From Caballeronia sp. GAFFF1 (lineage in GTDB: Bacteria; Pseudomonadota; Gammaproteobacteria; Burkholderiales; Burkholderiaceae): DNA of 64,000 nucleotides. Both the position numbers and the translations under genes were made by a program. The DNA is taken from NCBI RefSeq assembly GCF_023630705.1, contig NZ_JALQEM010000006.1, forward strand, positions 1 through 64,000. The letters are read 5' to 3'. Below, one piece after another: positions 19,619 through 28,714 of this stretch. The notes beneath the pieces were generated by a model. That model saw nothing but the letters and a program-made list of their open reading frames with translations. It was not told the origin of the DNA and did not search any database. The first letter of the stretch is position 1; each line of letters starts with the position of its first letter.

Positions 19619-20203
19619 TTACGGTTTCGCAGTCGCGGATGCGCCCGGTGCGCCCTGAGCGGCGTCCGGCCCGCCGCGATGCTTGCCCCAGCGCTCGTGC
19701 ATCTTCTGCTGGTGCTCGCGCATGCGGGCGAAGTGCTGCTTGAGCGCTGTGCTCACGGTCGTCTTTTGCTGGTCGTTGAGCGAGTTATAGAAGTTGAGCC
19801 ATGCGGTCGCCGTCTGCTCGTGCAACTGCATTTGCTGTTGCTCGAGCTTCTGATGCGCCGCGTGCATCGCGTTCAGGTCCAGAATCGGCTGGTTCTGCAT
19901 CGACTCGAACTGCTCGTGCATCTGGCGATGGCTCGCCCGCATGGCGGCGTGATTCTGCTTCATCGTGTCGATGGCCGTCTGCCACAGCTTCTCCTGATCC
20001 GCATTGAGCTTCAGCTGGCCGTGCAACTGGTCCAGCTGCTTCTGCATGCGCATTTCCATGTGATGACCGGCGGGCCCGCCCATCACGCCCGGAGCGCCGG
20101 GCGGCGGCGCGTTCGGCGCGTCGTTGGTGGCGGCGTGGGCCGCGCCGAAGGTCAGCGCGAGTGCGGTAGCAGCGGCGGCGAGGATGCGATATTGCTTATT
20201 CAT
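19619..20203 (-). CDS. Spy/CpxP-like periplasmic protein
   Basis: A 194-residue exported protein with signal peptide MNKQYRILAAAATALALTFG and cleavage near AHA. The mature part is Met/Gln/His-rich and helical. It carries LTXXQ-like segments (LKLNADQEKLW near 70 and LNDQQKTTV near 140), the hallmark of Spy/CpxP chaperone-type proteins, often annotated as heavy-metal sensors. A Pro/Gly-rich N-terminal linker and a His-rich tail are visible. It is divergent from an OmpR/EnvZ-type system with regulator-type direct repeats between them, which suggests control by envelope stress. Confidence 0.8.
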   Translation of the reverse strand: MNKQYRILAAAATALALTFGAAHAATNDAPNAPPPGAPGVMGGPAGHHMEMRMQKQLDQLHGQLKLNADQEKLWQTAIDTMKQNHAAMRASHRQMHEQFESMQNQPILDLNAMHAAHQKLEQQQMQLHEQTATAWLNFYNSLNDQQKTTVSTALKQHFARMREHQQKMHERWGKHRGGPDAAQGAPGASATAKP

Positions 20204-20325
20204 CGTGAGACTCCCTGATTGATGACGGAGCCGAATGCGCGGATTTCATAAAGGACCGCGCCTGGTCGGTGAGACACAGCGTAGTGGCTCGTGCCGTCGG
20301 GCGTGTTACCGGGGCGGCGTTTCGT

Positions 20326-20369
20326 ATTACGCTCGTTTACGCGCCGCTTTCGCGGTAACACCCCGTAAC
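20326..20369. promoter_or_regulatory. Two response-regulator direct-repeat boxes
   Basis: GTAAC-ACCCC-GTAAC lies on the plus strand at 20355-20369 and GTAAA-CGAGC-GTAAT on the minus strand at 20340-20326. Both have exact 5-bp spacing, as in the GTAAA-N5-GTAAA boxes bound by CpxR-type winged-helix regulators. They face the Spy-like gene and the regulator gene respectively, which fits autoregulation plus control of spy. Confidence 0.55.
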
Positions 20370-20426
20370 CCTTTGCGGCGCGAGAGGCCGCCGACTGACC
20401 GGGACTCACGCGCTAAACTCCCTCTC

Positions 20427-21149
20427 ATGACTACACAAATCCTTGTCGTCGACGACGACGCCGAACTGCGCGACCTTTTGCGCGACTATCTGGTCCGGCA
20501 GGGCATCGAAGTATCGGTGCTGCACGACGCCGGTTCGCTCGAACGCCGTATCGAGCGCGAGCGGCCCGATCTGATCGTTCTCGATCTGATGATGCCGGGC
20601 GTCGACGGTCTGACGGCGCTGCGCAAACTGCGCGCATCGGGTGACGACATTCCCGTCATCATGCTGACCGCGCGCGCGGACGACGTGGACCGCATCGTCG
20701 GTCTGGAACTCGGCGCGGACGATTACCTCGGCAAGCCGTTCAACCCGCGCGAGTTGCTCGCGCGCGTGCAGGCGGTGCTGCGCCGCCGCCGCACCATTCC
20801 GTCCGCCGCGCCGGAGCAGCGCGAGCCGTATTCGTTCGGCCGCTTCCGCCTGGACTTCCAGTCGCGCACCCTGCAACACGACGAGAAACCAATCACGTTG
20901 TCCGGCAGCGAATTCGCGCTCCTCAAGATTTTCGTGAACCACCCGATGCGCACGCTCACGCGCGAGCGCCTGCTCGAACTGCTGCACGGTCCGGAATATG
21001 ACGGCACCGACCGCGGCATCGACGTGCAGGTGTGGCGCCTGAGGCGCATTCTGGAGAGCGATCCTTCCGCGCCGCGCTTCATCCAGACGGTGCGGGGACG
21101 CGGCTACGTGTTCGTGCCCGACGGCGAGCAAAATGCGCCGGCCCATTGA
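20427..21149 (+). CDS. ompR: OmpR-family response regulator
   Basis: A 240-residue regulator. The receiver domain (~1-120) has acidic residues DDD at 10-12, phosphoacceptor Asp in IVLDLMMPG near 55, and Lys in GKPFNPREL near 105. The winged-helix DNA-binding domain (~140-235) ends in IQTVRGRGYVFVP. EVDRIVGLE/NPRELLAR-like phrases resemble OmpR more than CpxR. The start is chosen at MTTQILVVDDD; a longer upstream frame is not supported. It overlaps the sensor kinase gene by 17 bases. Confidence 0.92.
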   Translation: MTTQILVVDDDAELRDLLRDYLVRQGIEVSVLHDAGSLERRIERERPDLIVLDLMMPGVDGLTALRKLRASGDDIPVIMLTARADDVDRIVGLELGADDYLGKPFNPRELLARVQAVLRRRRTIPSAAPEQREPYSFGRFRLDFQSRTLQHDEKPITLSGSEFALLKIFVNHPMRTLTRERLLELLHGPEYDGTDRGIDVQVWRLRRILESDPSAPRFIQTVRGRGYVFVPDGEQNAPAH

Positions 21150-22476
21150 TTCGCTGTTCGGCCGGCTGGTCGTTCTGGTCATCGGCGTGCTGGTGCTCTC
21201 GCACCTCGCGTGGTTCGCCGTCATCCGCGTCGAGCGCGACTACTCGCAAACGCGCTATGCCGTCGAGGAAGCGGCGTTCCTCGTCGAAGCGGTGCGGCAG
21301 CACATCGCGAACAATCCGGAGCAGCCGTTGCCCTCGCGCGTGCGTATCGTGCCGTTGCAAGACGCGGATGTGCCGCAGCCCGCGAGCGGCGACGAGCTTC
21401 CGCGTCCGCTCTCGCGTTTCATCGAGGACATGAAGGACCGCTTGCCCGACGGCACCGACGTGCGACCCGGCCCGCCCGGCGCGCCGCCGAGCGTCTGGGT
21501 CCACGGCGCGAAGGACGCGGGCTGGATCGTCGTGCCGGTGCAGCCGCTGCGTCCGCCGCGCTCGCGCGACCGCATGCTCGTGTGGCTTGCCATCATCTTT
21601 TCGACGGCCGTGCTGGCGGCGCTTTTTGCCGCGTGGCAGTTGCAATCGCCGCTGCGCTCGCTCGCGCAGGCGGTCGCGCGTTTCGGACGCGGGCAGCCCA
21701 CGCCGCCGGTGCCGGAGCGCGGCCCGCGCGAGCTGCGCCAGCTCACGCACGGCTTCAATCAGATGGTGCGCGAAGTGTCGCAAAGCGAGAACGACCGCGC
21801 CGTGATGCTCGCGGGCGTCGCGCACGATCTGAAGACGCCGCTTGCGCGCCTGCGCCTGCGCGCCGAAATGATGGACGACGAAAAAACGCGCGACGGCGTG
21901 GTGCGCGACGTCGATTCCATGGCACATATCGTCGATCAGTTTCTGGTCTTCGCGCACGACCGCCCGGACGGCAGCGAGCCGGTCGCGGTGGATCAGCAGT
22001 GCGAGCGCGTCGCGCGGGCGTATCGCGCGGTCGCGCCGGGCGCGGATACCGTGCGCCTGAAGCTCGAAGCAGGTCCGGACTTCGTGTTGCCGGCCGCGAC
22101 GCTCGACCGCCTGCTTTCGAACCTGCTGGACAACGCACACGCTTATGGCGCGCCGCCCATCGTCATCGAGACGCGGCGCGAGGCGAAAGGCTGGGTGCTG
22201 TCCGTGTCGGACCACGGCAAGGGCATTGCGCCCGACGATCTCATCAAGGCGAGCCGCCCGTTCGTGCGGCTGGATCCGGCGCGCGGCGGCAGCGGGCATA
22301 GCGGCCTCGGGCTCGCCATTGTGGAGCGGCTCGCGCGGCGCGCGGGCGGCGAGTGCGAGATCGGCAATCAGGTCGATGGCGGCTTGCAGGTCGCGATGAC
22401 CTTCCCGTTCGATCCCGCCGCGCGGACGGTCACGGCGCGCCGCGCCGGATCGCCGCACGAGGAGCGCGCGTTCTGA
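21133..22476 (+). CDS. envZ: EnvZ/RstB-like sensor histidine kinase
   Basis: A 447-residue inner-membrane kinase. TM1 is near residues 10-28, a periplasmic domain of ~120 residues follows, and TM2 is near 152-172. HAMP then leads to the phosphoacceptor motif AGVAHDLKTPLARLRLR (His near 230), and the N, G1 and G2 boxes are LLSNLLDNAHAYG, DHGKGI and SGLGLAIVERLA. It would phosphorylate the upstream regulator. The ligand is unknown; the Spy-like neighbour suggests envelope stress or metals. Confidence 0.92.
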   Translation: MRRPIDSLFGRLVVLVIGVLVLSHLAWFAVIRVERDYSQTRYAVEEAAFLVEAVRQHIANNPEQPLPSRVRIVPLQDADVPQPASGDELPRPLSRFIEDMKDRLPDGTDVRPGPPGAPPSVWVHGAKDAGWIVVPVQPLRPPRSRDRMLVWLAIIFSTAVLAALFAAWQLQSPLRSLAQAVARFGRGQPTPPVPERGPRELRQLTHGFNQMVREVSQSENDRAVMLAGVAHDLKTPLARLRLRAEMMDDEKTRDGVVRDVDSMAHIVDQFLVFAHDRPDGSEPVAVDQQCERVARAYRAVAPGADTVRLKLEAGPDFVLPAATLDRLLSNLLDNAHAYGAPPIVIETRREAKGWVLSVSDHGKGIAPDDLIKASRPFVRLDPARGGSGHSGLGLAIVERLARRAGGECEIGNQVDGGLQVAMTFPFDPAARTVTARRAGSPHEERAF

Positions 22477-22501
22477 CAACGCGCGCGTACTTTCGCGAGG
22501 C

Positions 22502-22765
22502 TCAGTCGAACAGCGTCTGAAGCGCCGAGGCCGCCTCGCTATCTACCGTGTTGTACGTCACGGTGGACGCCTCGAAGATGTAGTGCGTCGTGTACTTGCC
22601 GAGGCGCGACAGGATTTCCTCCTGAATCACTTCGGGCGCGAGGTCGATCTTCAGATACCACGCGGTGGACGACAGCCGCGTCTGGAACGACCCGTACTCC
22701 GCGAGCAGTTGGTCGAACGTTTCAGCGTCCTGATCGCGGCACACGATGACCAGATTTCCCTTCAT
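22502..22765 (-). CDS. Small conserved protein of unknown function (possibly SinR-like)
   Basis: An 87-residue protein starting MKGNLVIVCRDQDAETFDQL. No signal peptide or membrane segment is present. The length and alternating beta-alpha pattern recall SinR/Cas2-like ferredoxin folds, which is only a suggestion. It lies 94 bp downstream of the diguanylate cyclase on the same strand and could be co-transcribed. Confidence 0.6.
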   Translation of the reverse strand: MKGNLVIVCRDQDAETFDQLLAEYGSFQTRLSSTAWYLKIDLAPEVIQEEILSRLGKYTTHYIFEASTVTYNTVDSEAASALQTLFD

Positions 22766-22859
22766 GCAATCCTCCGATAACAGCCACGCAGTCGATACCC
22801 AGGACCGATGATACCTGCGCGAACATGTCCGCGTGGCGACGAGGGATATGCCGGCGGCG

Positions 22860-24542
22860 CTACTTGCCGGCGAGCGAGTCTTCCGTGTGGCGCGTGGGCG
22901 GCGGGTCGGCGGGGCGCACTTCGCTGCGGTCGCGCCCGCGCGATTTCGCCTCGTAGAGCGCGAGATCGGCGCGCGAGAGCATCCATTCGAGCGCGTCGTC
23001 GCTCGCCTGTTCGGTGATGCCGATGCTGACCGAGAGCACCGCATCGTCCGGCAAATGCGCGCAATGCTCATGATGAAAGCGCTTGCGCAGCCGTTCGAGC
23101 ACGGCTTGCGCGTCGGCGAGCGACGTCTGCGGCAGCAGAATGCCGAATTCCTCGCCACCCAGCCGCCCGATTGCGTCGCTCGGACGAAGCTGCTCGCGGC
23201 AGACTTCCGCGAAATGCTCGAGCGCGCGGTCGCCCGACGCGTGCCCGTAGCGGTCGTTGATCTGCTTGAAATGGTCGAGATCGGCGATGGCGACCGACAG
23301 CGGCGTGCCGGTCGAGCGCGCCAGTTCGACCTCTTGCCGCAGCGTGTCGAGGAAATAGCGGCGCGACAGGGCGCCCGTGAGCGCGTCGTGGCGCGCTTCC
23401 GCCGACAAGAGCGTATTGGCCGATTGCAACTGCTCCGCCAGATCACGCGTTGCGCGATGCAGCCTGCGCTCGCGCGAATACGAGGTGGCGATCACCACGG
23501 CGAGCGTCACGACGCCGAGCATCGTGAGGAACACGAGCAGGCGGTCGCGGCTATGGTTGCGCGTGATTTCGGTCCAGCTGGTGAGCGGGTGGACGATATG
23601 CGCCGACAACCCCGAGTTGAGGCCGGTGCGCTCGTCGTACAGCGAGGGCACGGTGTCGCCGTTAACGGCAAAAAAGTCCTTCGCGAGCGCGGGCGCGAGC
23701 CAGGGCGCCGACTGCCGCATGCGCTCGCCGACGTTTTCCATGCGCAGCGGCGCAAACGCGTCGCGTCGATAGTGTTCGAGGCGCTCGCGGGCCGTCATGC
23801 GTGCAATGGCCGCATCCGGCATCGCCTGATATTCGAGCCGGCCGTCGTGCGCCATCACCACGACGCCGTTTTCGTCGGTGACAAAGGTGCCGGGGCGCGA
23901 AACCCAGTGCCGCAACCGGTCGATGCTCACCTTTGCGATCACCGCGCCGACCAAGAGCCCGTCCTGGTACACGGGCGCCGCGATGAAGATGCCCGGTTCG
24001 CCCGACAGCCGGCCGACGCCGTACATTTCGACGAAACCGCCGAGCAGCGCCCGCACGACATAGGCGCGGCCGCTCATGTCGTAGCCGATGAAGCTGTCGT
24101 CTTCGCCCGCGTTGCTCGACGCAATGCAGTAGCCCTGTTCGTTCACGAGCCACAGGGAGTCGAGTCCGGAGAAGCCCTGCGCGTCGTGCAGAAAGCGGTT
24201 CACCTTGTCCAGTCCAGGCCGGGCCATCCATTGCTGGCGCCGGACGGTTTCCGTCGCCTTCACGCTCGACGCATAACGCCGCGACTCCAACAGCGCGCGC
24301 TGCGTGACGTCCATCTGCGCGAGCGTCGCGGGAATGGCGCGGGACATGGCGAGGTCGCTCGCGATGATCTGCGCCATGTTGTCGACGATGGAGCCCGCCA
24401 TCTGCCGTTCGGTGCGCACGGTCGCGGTCATCTCCTGCTGTACCATCCGGTCCGACAGCAGGCCGGCGGCAACCCAGCACCCGAGCGCGAGCAGCGCGAG
24501 GCAAAGCGTCGCGATGGCACGGTGCAGGAGGAGCTTGTTCAT
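22860..24542 (-). CDS. dCache-GGDEF diguanylate cyclase
   Basis: A 560-residue membrane protein. TM1 is near residues 8-28, a large periplasmic dCache-like sensor spans ~40-300, and TM2 is near 315-335. A cytoplasmic GGDEF domain follows, with the active motif GGEEF near 459. RPSD five residues before it matches the inhibitory I-site RxxD, so product feedback is expected. It synthesises cyclic di-GMP. The start MNKLLLHRA is preferred; a GTG six codons upstream is possible. The ligand is unknown. Confidence 0.93.
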   Translation of the reverse strand: MNKLLLHRAIATLCLALLALGCWVAAGLLSDRMVQQEMTATVRTERQMAGSIVDNMAQIIASDLAMSRAIPATLAQMDVTQRALLESRRYASSVKATETVRRQQWMARPGLDKVNRFLHDAQGFSGLDSLWLVNEQGYCIASSNAGEDDSFIGYDMSGRAYVVRALLGGFVEMYGVGRLSGEPGIFIAAPVYQDGLLVGAVIAKVSIDRLRHWVSRPGTFVTDENGVVVMAHDGRLEYQAMPDAAIARMTARERLEHYRRDAFAPLRMENVGERMRQSAPWLAPALAKDFFAVNGDTVPSLYDERTGLNSGLSAHIVHPLTSWTEITRNHSRDRLLVFLTMLGVVTLAVVIATSYSRERRLHRATRDLAEQLQSANTLLSAEARHDALTGALSRRYFLDTLRQEVELARSTGTPLSVAIADLDHFKQINDRYGHASGDRALEHFAEVCREQLRPSDAIGRLGGEEFGILLPQTSLADAQAVLERLRKRFHHEHCAHLPDDAVLSVSIGITEQASDDALEWMLSRADLALYEAKSRGRDRSEVRPADPPPTRHTEDSLAGK

Positions 24543-24564
24543 CGGTCGGGCCCGTGTCACGGCG

Positions 24565-24861
24565 TCACGCCGCGGTCATCGGGTATTCGGCGCGTGCTCG
24601 CGACGCGGCCGCGAAAAGCTGCGCGCCGGGGGTAGCCGATTCGCGCGGGGACTCGCCGTCACGGGCCAAAAACGCGATAATCGCCGCCCTGAGGCGGGCG
24701 GTCAGCCGGCTTGCCCGGGCGCGTTCATTGCGTCTGTCAGGCGCGGCGGCGGCGGTCTGTGCATGCGCGCGAGCTTCGGGCGTGCGGCCAGAAAGGTGTC
24801 TCGCGTCCGTCGGACGGCCTTCCGACTCGATCTTGGCGTCTCGCATTGCATCGGCGCTCAT
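24565..24861 (-). CDS. Hypothetical small protein upstream of the diguanylate cyclase gene
   Basis: A 98-codon frame with GC-rich third positions and an ATG start, ending 22 bp before the cyclase. The product is Ala/Arg-rich with no recognisable domain or signal peptide. There is no clear ribosome-binding site, so it may be a chance frame in high-GC DNA. Confidence 0.3.
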   Translation of the reverse strand: MSADAMRDAKIESEGRPTDARHLSGRTPEARAHAQTAAAAPDRRNERARASRLTARLRAAIIAFLARDGESPRESATPGAQLFAAASRARAEYPMTAA

Positions 24862-25359
24862 TTATTGTTTGTGATAAGCCCAGATTGGACGATGTTTTTC
24901 GTCGTCTATCAAGCGCCTTATTACTGCGAACGGCGTTCGCCCAACACATTGCTTCGCAACCACGCGGTTCGCTTGCCGCGGCGGCTCGCTTGTGCGTGCA
25001 TTCGGCGCGATGGCGGGCCGAAAGCGCGCTGCAAGGACGAAACGGCGCGCGCCGGTCTGCGCCGGCCCTTCAGTTCGGCTCGGCCGTGCCGATGAGCAAC
25101 AGAAGCTGCGCGCCGCGAGCCAAAGTTCGGCGCGAAGGTTGTGCCTGTCATCGCGAGTGGTGTAGTGTCGCTCGGTTCAGCGCGAGCGCGTGTCGTCCGA
25201 CGGGCGGCCGGACGCGTTGAACGCGTTGAACGCATTGCGCGCCATCGCGCGCCGTCGCGGCAACGAAGGAGGGGGCTCGCCCGGACGACGGCACTGGCCG
25301 TCTCGAGCATCATCCGCGCCTTGCGCGGTCGTAACACAGCCTTACGGGGAGGGCCTTGA
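24862..25359. other. Intergenic region upstream of the fused ABC permease
   Basis: About 500 bp without a supportable gene. The plus strand should contain the promoter of the ABC permease-ATPase pair. A slightly AT-richer stretch around 24855-24925 is the best place to look. No binding-protein gene or clear operator is visible. Confidence 0.5.
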
Positions 25360-27111
25360 ATGGAATTTGGTTTCAATCTGAATCGCACGGCGAACGCGTC
25401 CGCCTGGCGGCTCCTGCCCAACCGCTGGGACTTCGTGGCGTTCCCGATGATCATCTGCATCATCGCGCTCGCCGCTGTCGGCTTCCATGAGACGCTCGCG
25501 CCCATCTCCACGTTGCAGACGCAGGCGATCTCGCTCGACCCCGCGAATCTTCCCGAGTACGCGTTGCGCACGACTTTGCGCATGCTGGCCGCGATGGTCG
25601 CGTCGCTCGTCTTCACGCTCGCCTACGGCACGCTCGCGGCGAAGAGCCGGCGCGCGTCGCTCGTGCTGGTGCCGATTCTCGACATCCTCCAGTCGGTGCC
25701 GGTGCTCGGCTACATCTCCTTCACCGTCACGTTCTTTCTCGCGCTTTTCCCGGGGCGCGTGATCGGCGCGGAGTGCGCGGCCATCTTCGCGATCTTCACG
25801 AGCCAGGCGTGGAACATGACGTTCAGCTTCTACCAGTCGCTGCGCACGGTGCCGCGCGACCTGGACGAAGTCTCGCGCGGCTTTCACCTGACCAACTGGC
25901 AACGCTTCTGGAAGCTCGAAGTGCCGTTCTCGATGCCCGGCCTCATCTGGAACATGATGATGTCGATGTCGGGCGGCTGGTTCTTCGTCGTCGCGTCCGA
26001 AGCGATCACAGTCGGCAATCGCAGCATCGTGCTGCCGGGCATCGGCGCGTATCTCGCGGCGGCCATCGGCGAGCGCAACCTCGGTGCGATCGGCTGGGTG
26101 ATTCTCGCGATGACCGTCGTGATTCTCGCCTACGACCAATTGATGTTCCGCCCCCTCGTCGCGTGGGCGGACAAGTTCCGCATGGAGAACACGAGCTCGG
26201 GCAACGCGCCGGAGTCGTGGCTGCTCGACCTGATTCGCCGCACGCGCCTGATTCACCGCCTGCTCGTGCCGGCGGGATGGATTCTTGCCAAAGCGGCGCG
26301 CGTGCCGATTCGGCTGCCGTCGCTGCAAGGCGTGAAGCTGCCGTTGCGCGCGCCGGTGTCTTCGACGCGGGCCGGCGATATCGCGTGGGGTGCGGCGGTG
26401 CTCGTCATTACCGCGTACGTCGTCTGGAAGGTGGTGTCTTTCGTCGCGACGGGCGTCACCTGGGGCGAAGTCGGGCACGTGTTCGTGCTCGGCTTCATCA
26501 CGCTGCTGCGCGTGGTGGTGCTGATTGCGATTGCCTCGGTGATCTGGGTGCCGATCGGCGTGCTCATCGGCCTGCGCCCGGCGCTCGCCGAGAAGTTCCA
26601 GCCGCTCGCGCAGTTCCTCGCGGCGTTTCCGGCAAATCTGCTGTTTCCGGTGTTCGTCGTCGTGATCGTGCGCTGGCATCTGAACCCGGATATCTGGCTG
26701 TCGCCGCTCATCGTGCTCGGGACGCAGTGGTATATCCTTTTCAACGTGATCGCGGGCGCTTCGGCCTATCCGAACGATTACCGCGAAGCCGCGACGAACT
26801 TTCAGATTCGCGGCTGGCAGTGGTGGAAGAAGGCCATGCTGCCGGGCATTTTCCCGTACTACATCACCGGCGCGATCACCGCTTCGGGCGGCGCGTGGAA
26901 CGCGAGCATCGTGGCGGAAGCCGTGTCGTGGGGCAAAACCAGCGTCGTCGCGCACGGACTGGGCGCCTATATCGCGCAGAACACAGCCGATGGCGACTAC
27001 CCGGAGATCATTCTCGGCATCGCGGTGATGTCGCTCTTCGTGACGCTGTTCAACCGCCTGTTGTGGCGCCCGCTGTACGCCTACGCCGAAGCGCGGCTTC
27101 GACTGGATTGA
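25360..27111 (+). CDS. Fused double permease of a nitrate/sulfonate/bicarbonate-type ABC transporter
   Basis: A 583-residue protein with two binding-protein-dependent permease domains in tandem (~70-280 and ~355-570). Each has an EAA-like loop (SRGFHLTNWQRFWKLEVPF and ATNFQIRGWQWWKKAMLPG). It therefore supplies both membrane halves of a SsuC/TauC/NrtB-type importer. It is 12 bp upstream of the partner ATPase. No binding protein is nearby, so the substrate is unknown. Confidence 0.88.
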   Translation: MEFGFNLNRTANASAWRLLPNRWDFVAFPMIICIIALAAVGFHETLAPISTLQTQAISLDPANLPEYALRTTLRMLAAMVASLVFTLAYGTLAAKSRRASLVLVPILDILQSVPVLGYISFTVTFFLALFPGRVIGAECAAIFAIFTSQAWNMTFSFYQSLRTVPRDLDEVSRGFHLTNWQRFWKLEVPFSMPGLIWNMMMSMSGGWFFVVASEAITVGNRSIVLPGIGAYLAAAIGERNLGAIGWVILAMTVVILAYDQLMFRPLVAWADKFRMENTSSGNAPESWLLDLIRRTRLIHRLLVPAGWILAKAARVPIRLPSLQGVKLPLRAPVSSTRAGDIAWGAAVLVITAYVVWKVVSFVATGVTWGEVGHVFVLGFITLLRVVVLIAIASVIWVPIGVLIGLRPALAEKFQPLAQFLAAFPANLLFPVFVVVIVRWHLNPDIWLSPLIVLGTQWYILFNVIAGASAYPNDYREAATNFQIRGWQWWKKAMLPGIFPYYITGAITASGGAWNASIVAEAVSWGKTSVVAHGLGAYIAQNTADGDYPEIILGIAVMSLFVTLFNRLLWRPLYAYAEARLRLD

Positions 27112-27123
27112 GGACGAGTTCCG

Positions 27124-28509
27124 ATGCAGAACCTTAAGAATACCCAGACGCCCGCCCAGCAGGCGGCGCGCACCCCCGGCACGCCCGCCGGCGCGCCGGC
27201 GTCGGCGTCGCAGAAGCCGCCGCGCCCCGGCGCGGAGATTCTGCGCGTGCAGAACGTGAGCCGCGGCTTCAACAAGACGCAGGGCGAACTGCTCGTGCTC
27301 GACGACGCTAACCTCTCGCTGCGCGAAGGCGAGATCGTCGGTCTGCTCGGGCGCTCGGGCTCGGGCAAGTCGACGCTTCTGCGCATCATCGCCGGACTGA
27401 TCGAGCCGACCGACGGCGAAGTGACCTATCTGGACGAGCCGTTGCGCGGCCCCGCCAAGGGCGTCGCGATGGTGTTTCAGACCTTCGCGCTCTTTCCGTG
27501 GCTGACCGTGCTGCAAAACGTGGAGGCCGGTCTCGAAGCGCAGGGCGTGGGCGCGCGGGAGCGCCGCGAACGGGCGCTCGCGGCTATCGACCTGATCGGT
27601 CTGGACGGCTTCGAAAACGCCTATCCGCGCGAACTGTCTGGCGGCATGCGGCAGCGCGTGGGCTTTGCGCGGGCGCTCGTCGTCGACCCGACGCTGCTTC
27701 TGATGGACGAGCCGTTCTCCGCGCTCGACGTGCTCACCGCCGAAAACCTGCGCACCGACTTGCTCGACTTGTGGACGCAGGGGCGTCTGCCGATCAAGTC
27801 CGTGCTGATCGTGACGCACAACATCGAAGAAGCGGTGTTCATGTGCGACCGCATTCTCGTGCTGTCGTCGAATCCCGGCCGCGTGATGGCCGAGATCAAG
27901 GTGCCGTTCAAGCATCCGCGCAACCGGCTGGACCCGGCGTTCCGGCGCCTGGTGGACGACATCTACGCGAAGATGACCGCCCGCCAGCTCGACGACGCGA
28001 AGAAGAAGGGGTTGGAGTTGGGAAGCTGGCTGCCGTCCGTGTCGACGAACCTGATGGCGGGTCTCATCGAAACGCTTGCCGCTGAGCCGTACCACGGCCG
28101 CGCGGACATGCCGGAAATCGCGCGGACGCTGCATCTGGAAGTGGACGACTTGTTCCCGATCGCCGAAGTGCTGCAACATCTCGGTTTCGCGGACGTGCGC
28201 GAAGGCGACATCTACCTGACGCCGCAGGCCCGCGTGTTCGCCGAATTCGGCACCCAGGAACGCAAGATGATGTTCGCCGAACACCTGCTGCGGCACGTGC
28301 CGCTCGCCGCGCGCATCAAGAAGGTGCTCAATGAGCGGCCGGGGCATCGCGCGCCGCGCGTGCGCTTCGAGCAGGAACTCGAAGACTTTCTCTCCGATAA
28401 AGCCGCGCAGGAGACGCTCGATGCGGTTATCGACTGGGGACGTTACGGCGAGATTTTCTCGTATAACGACCAGACGGAAATGCTCAGTCTGGAGGATGTC
28501 GAAGCCTGA
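27124..28509 (+). CDS. ABC ATPase with C-terminal AAA-associated domain
   Basis: A 461-residue protein. A Pro/Ala-rich leader of ~35 residues precedes a TauB/NrtD-type ATPase, with Walker A GRSGSGKST near 77, signature LSGGMRQR near 168 and Walker B LLLMDEPFSALD near 189. The C-terminal ~150 residues match the AAA-associated domain that accompanies this transporter class, possibly regulatory. It pairs with the fused permease directly upstream and is followed by a strong terminator. Confidence 0.9.
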   Translation: MQNLKNTQTPAQQAARTPGTPAGAPASASQKPPRPGAEILRVQNVSRGFNKTQGELLVLDDANLSLREGEIVGLLGRSGSGKSTLLRIIAGLIEPTDGEVTYLDEPLRGPAKGVAMVFQTFALFPWLTVLQNVEAGLEAQGVGARERRERALAAIDLIGLDGFENAYPRELSGGMRQRVGFARALVVDPTLLLMDEPFSALDVLTAENLRTDLLDLWTQGRLPIKSVLIVTHNIEEAVFMCDRILVLSSNPGRVMAEIKVPFKHPRNRLDPAFRRLVDDIYAKMTARQLDDAKKKGLELGSWLPSVSTNLMAGLIETLAAEPYHGRADMPEIARTLHLEVDDLFPIAEVLQHLGFADVREGDIYLTPQARVFAEFGTQERKMMFAEHLLRHVPLAARIKKVLNERPGHRAPRVRFEQELEDFLSDKAAQETLDAVIDWGRYGEIFSYNDQTEMLSLEDVEA

Positions 28510-28536
28510 GCGCGCGGCTTCTCGCTGAAACAAATA

Positions 28537-28570
28537 GCGCGGTTTCCGGAAACGGAAACCGCGCTTTTTT
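28537..28570 (+). terminator. Terminator of the fused-permease ABC operon
   Basis: Perfect 12-bp stem (28537-28548 with 28553-28564) with a GAAA tetraloop and six T. Confidence 0.92.
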
Positions 28571-28654
28571 GTGACGTGTGCGTTTGCATCGTCGCCTCCA
28601 CGACGGAGAGCGCGAGTAGACGCCCAAGCAGATTGCGCGTTTTTCGGCCCGCAT

Positions 28655-28694
28655 AAAAAAGCGCGGCTCCCGAGAACGGAAGCCGCGCTTTTTC
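28655..28694 (-). terminator. Terminator downstream of the tandem lipoprotein genes
   Basis: Twelve-base arms (28661-28672 and 28677-28688) with one mismatch, flanked by A and T runs, so it is potentially bidirectional. It ends the leftward lipoprotein operon. Confidence 0.85.
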
Positions 28695-28714
28695 GCGTCC
28701 GCCAGGCGTATTCC

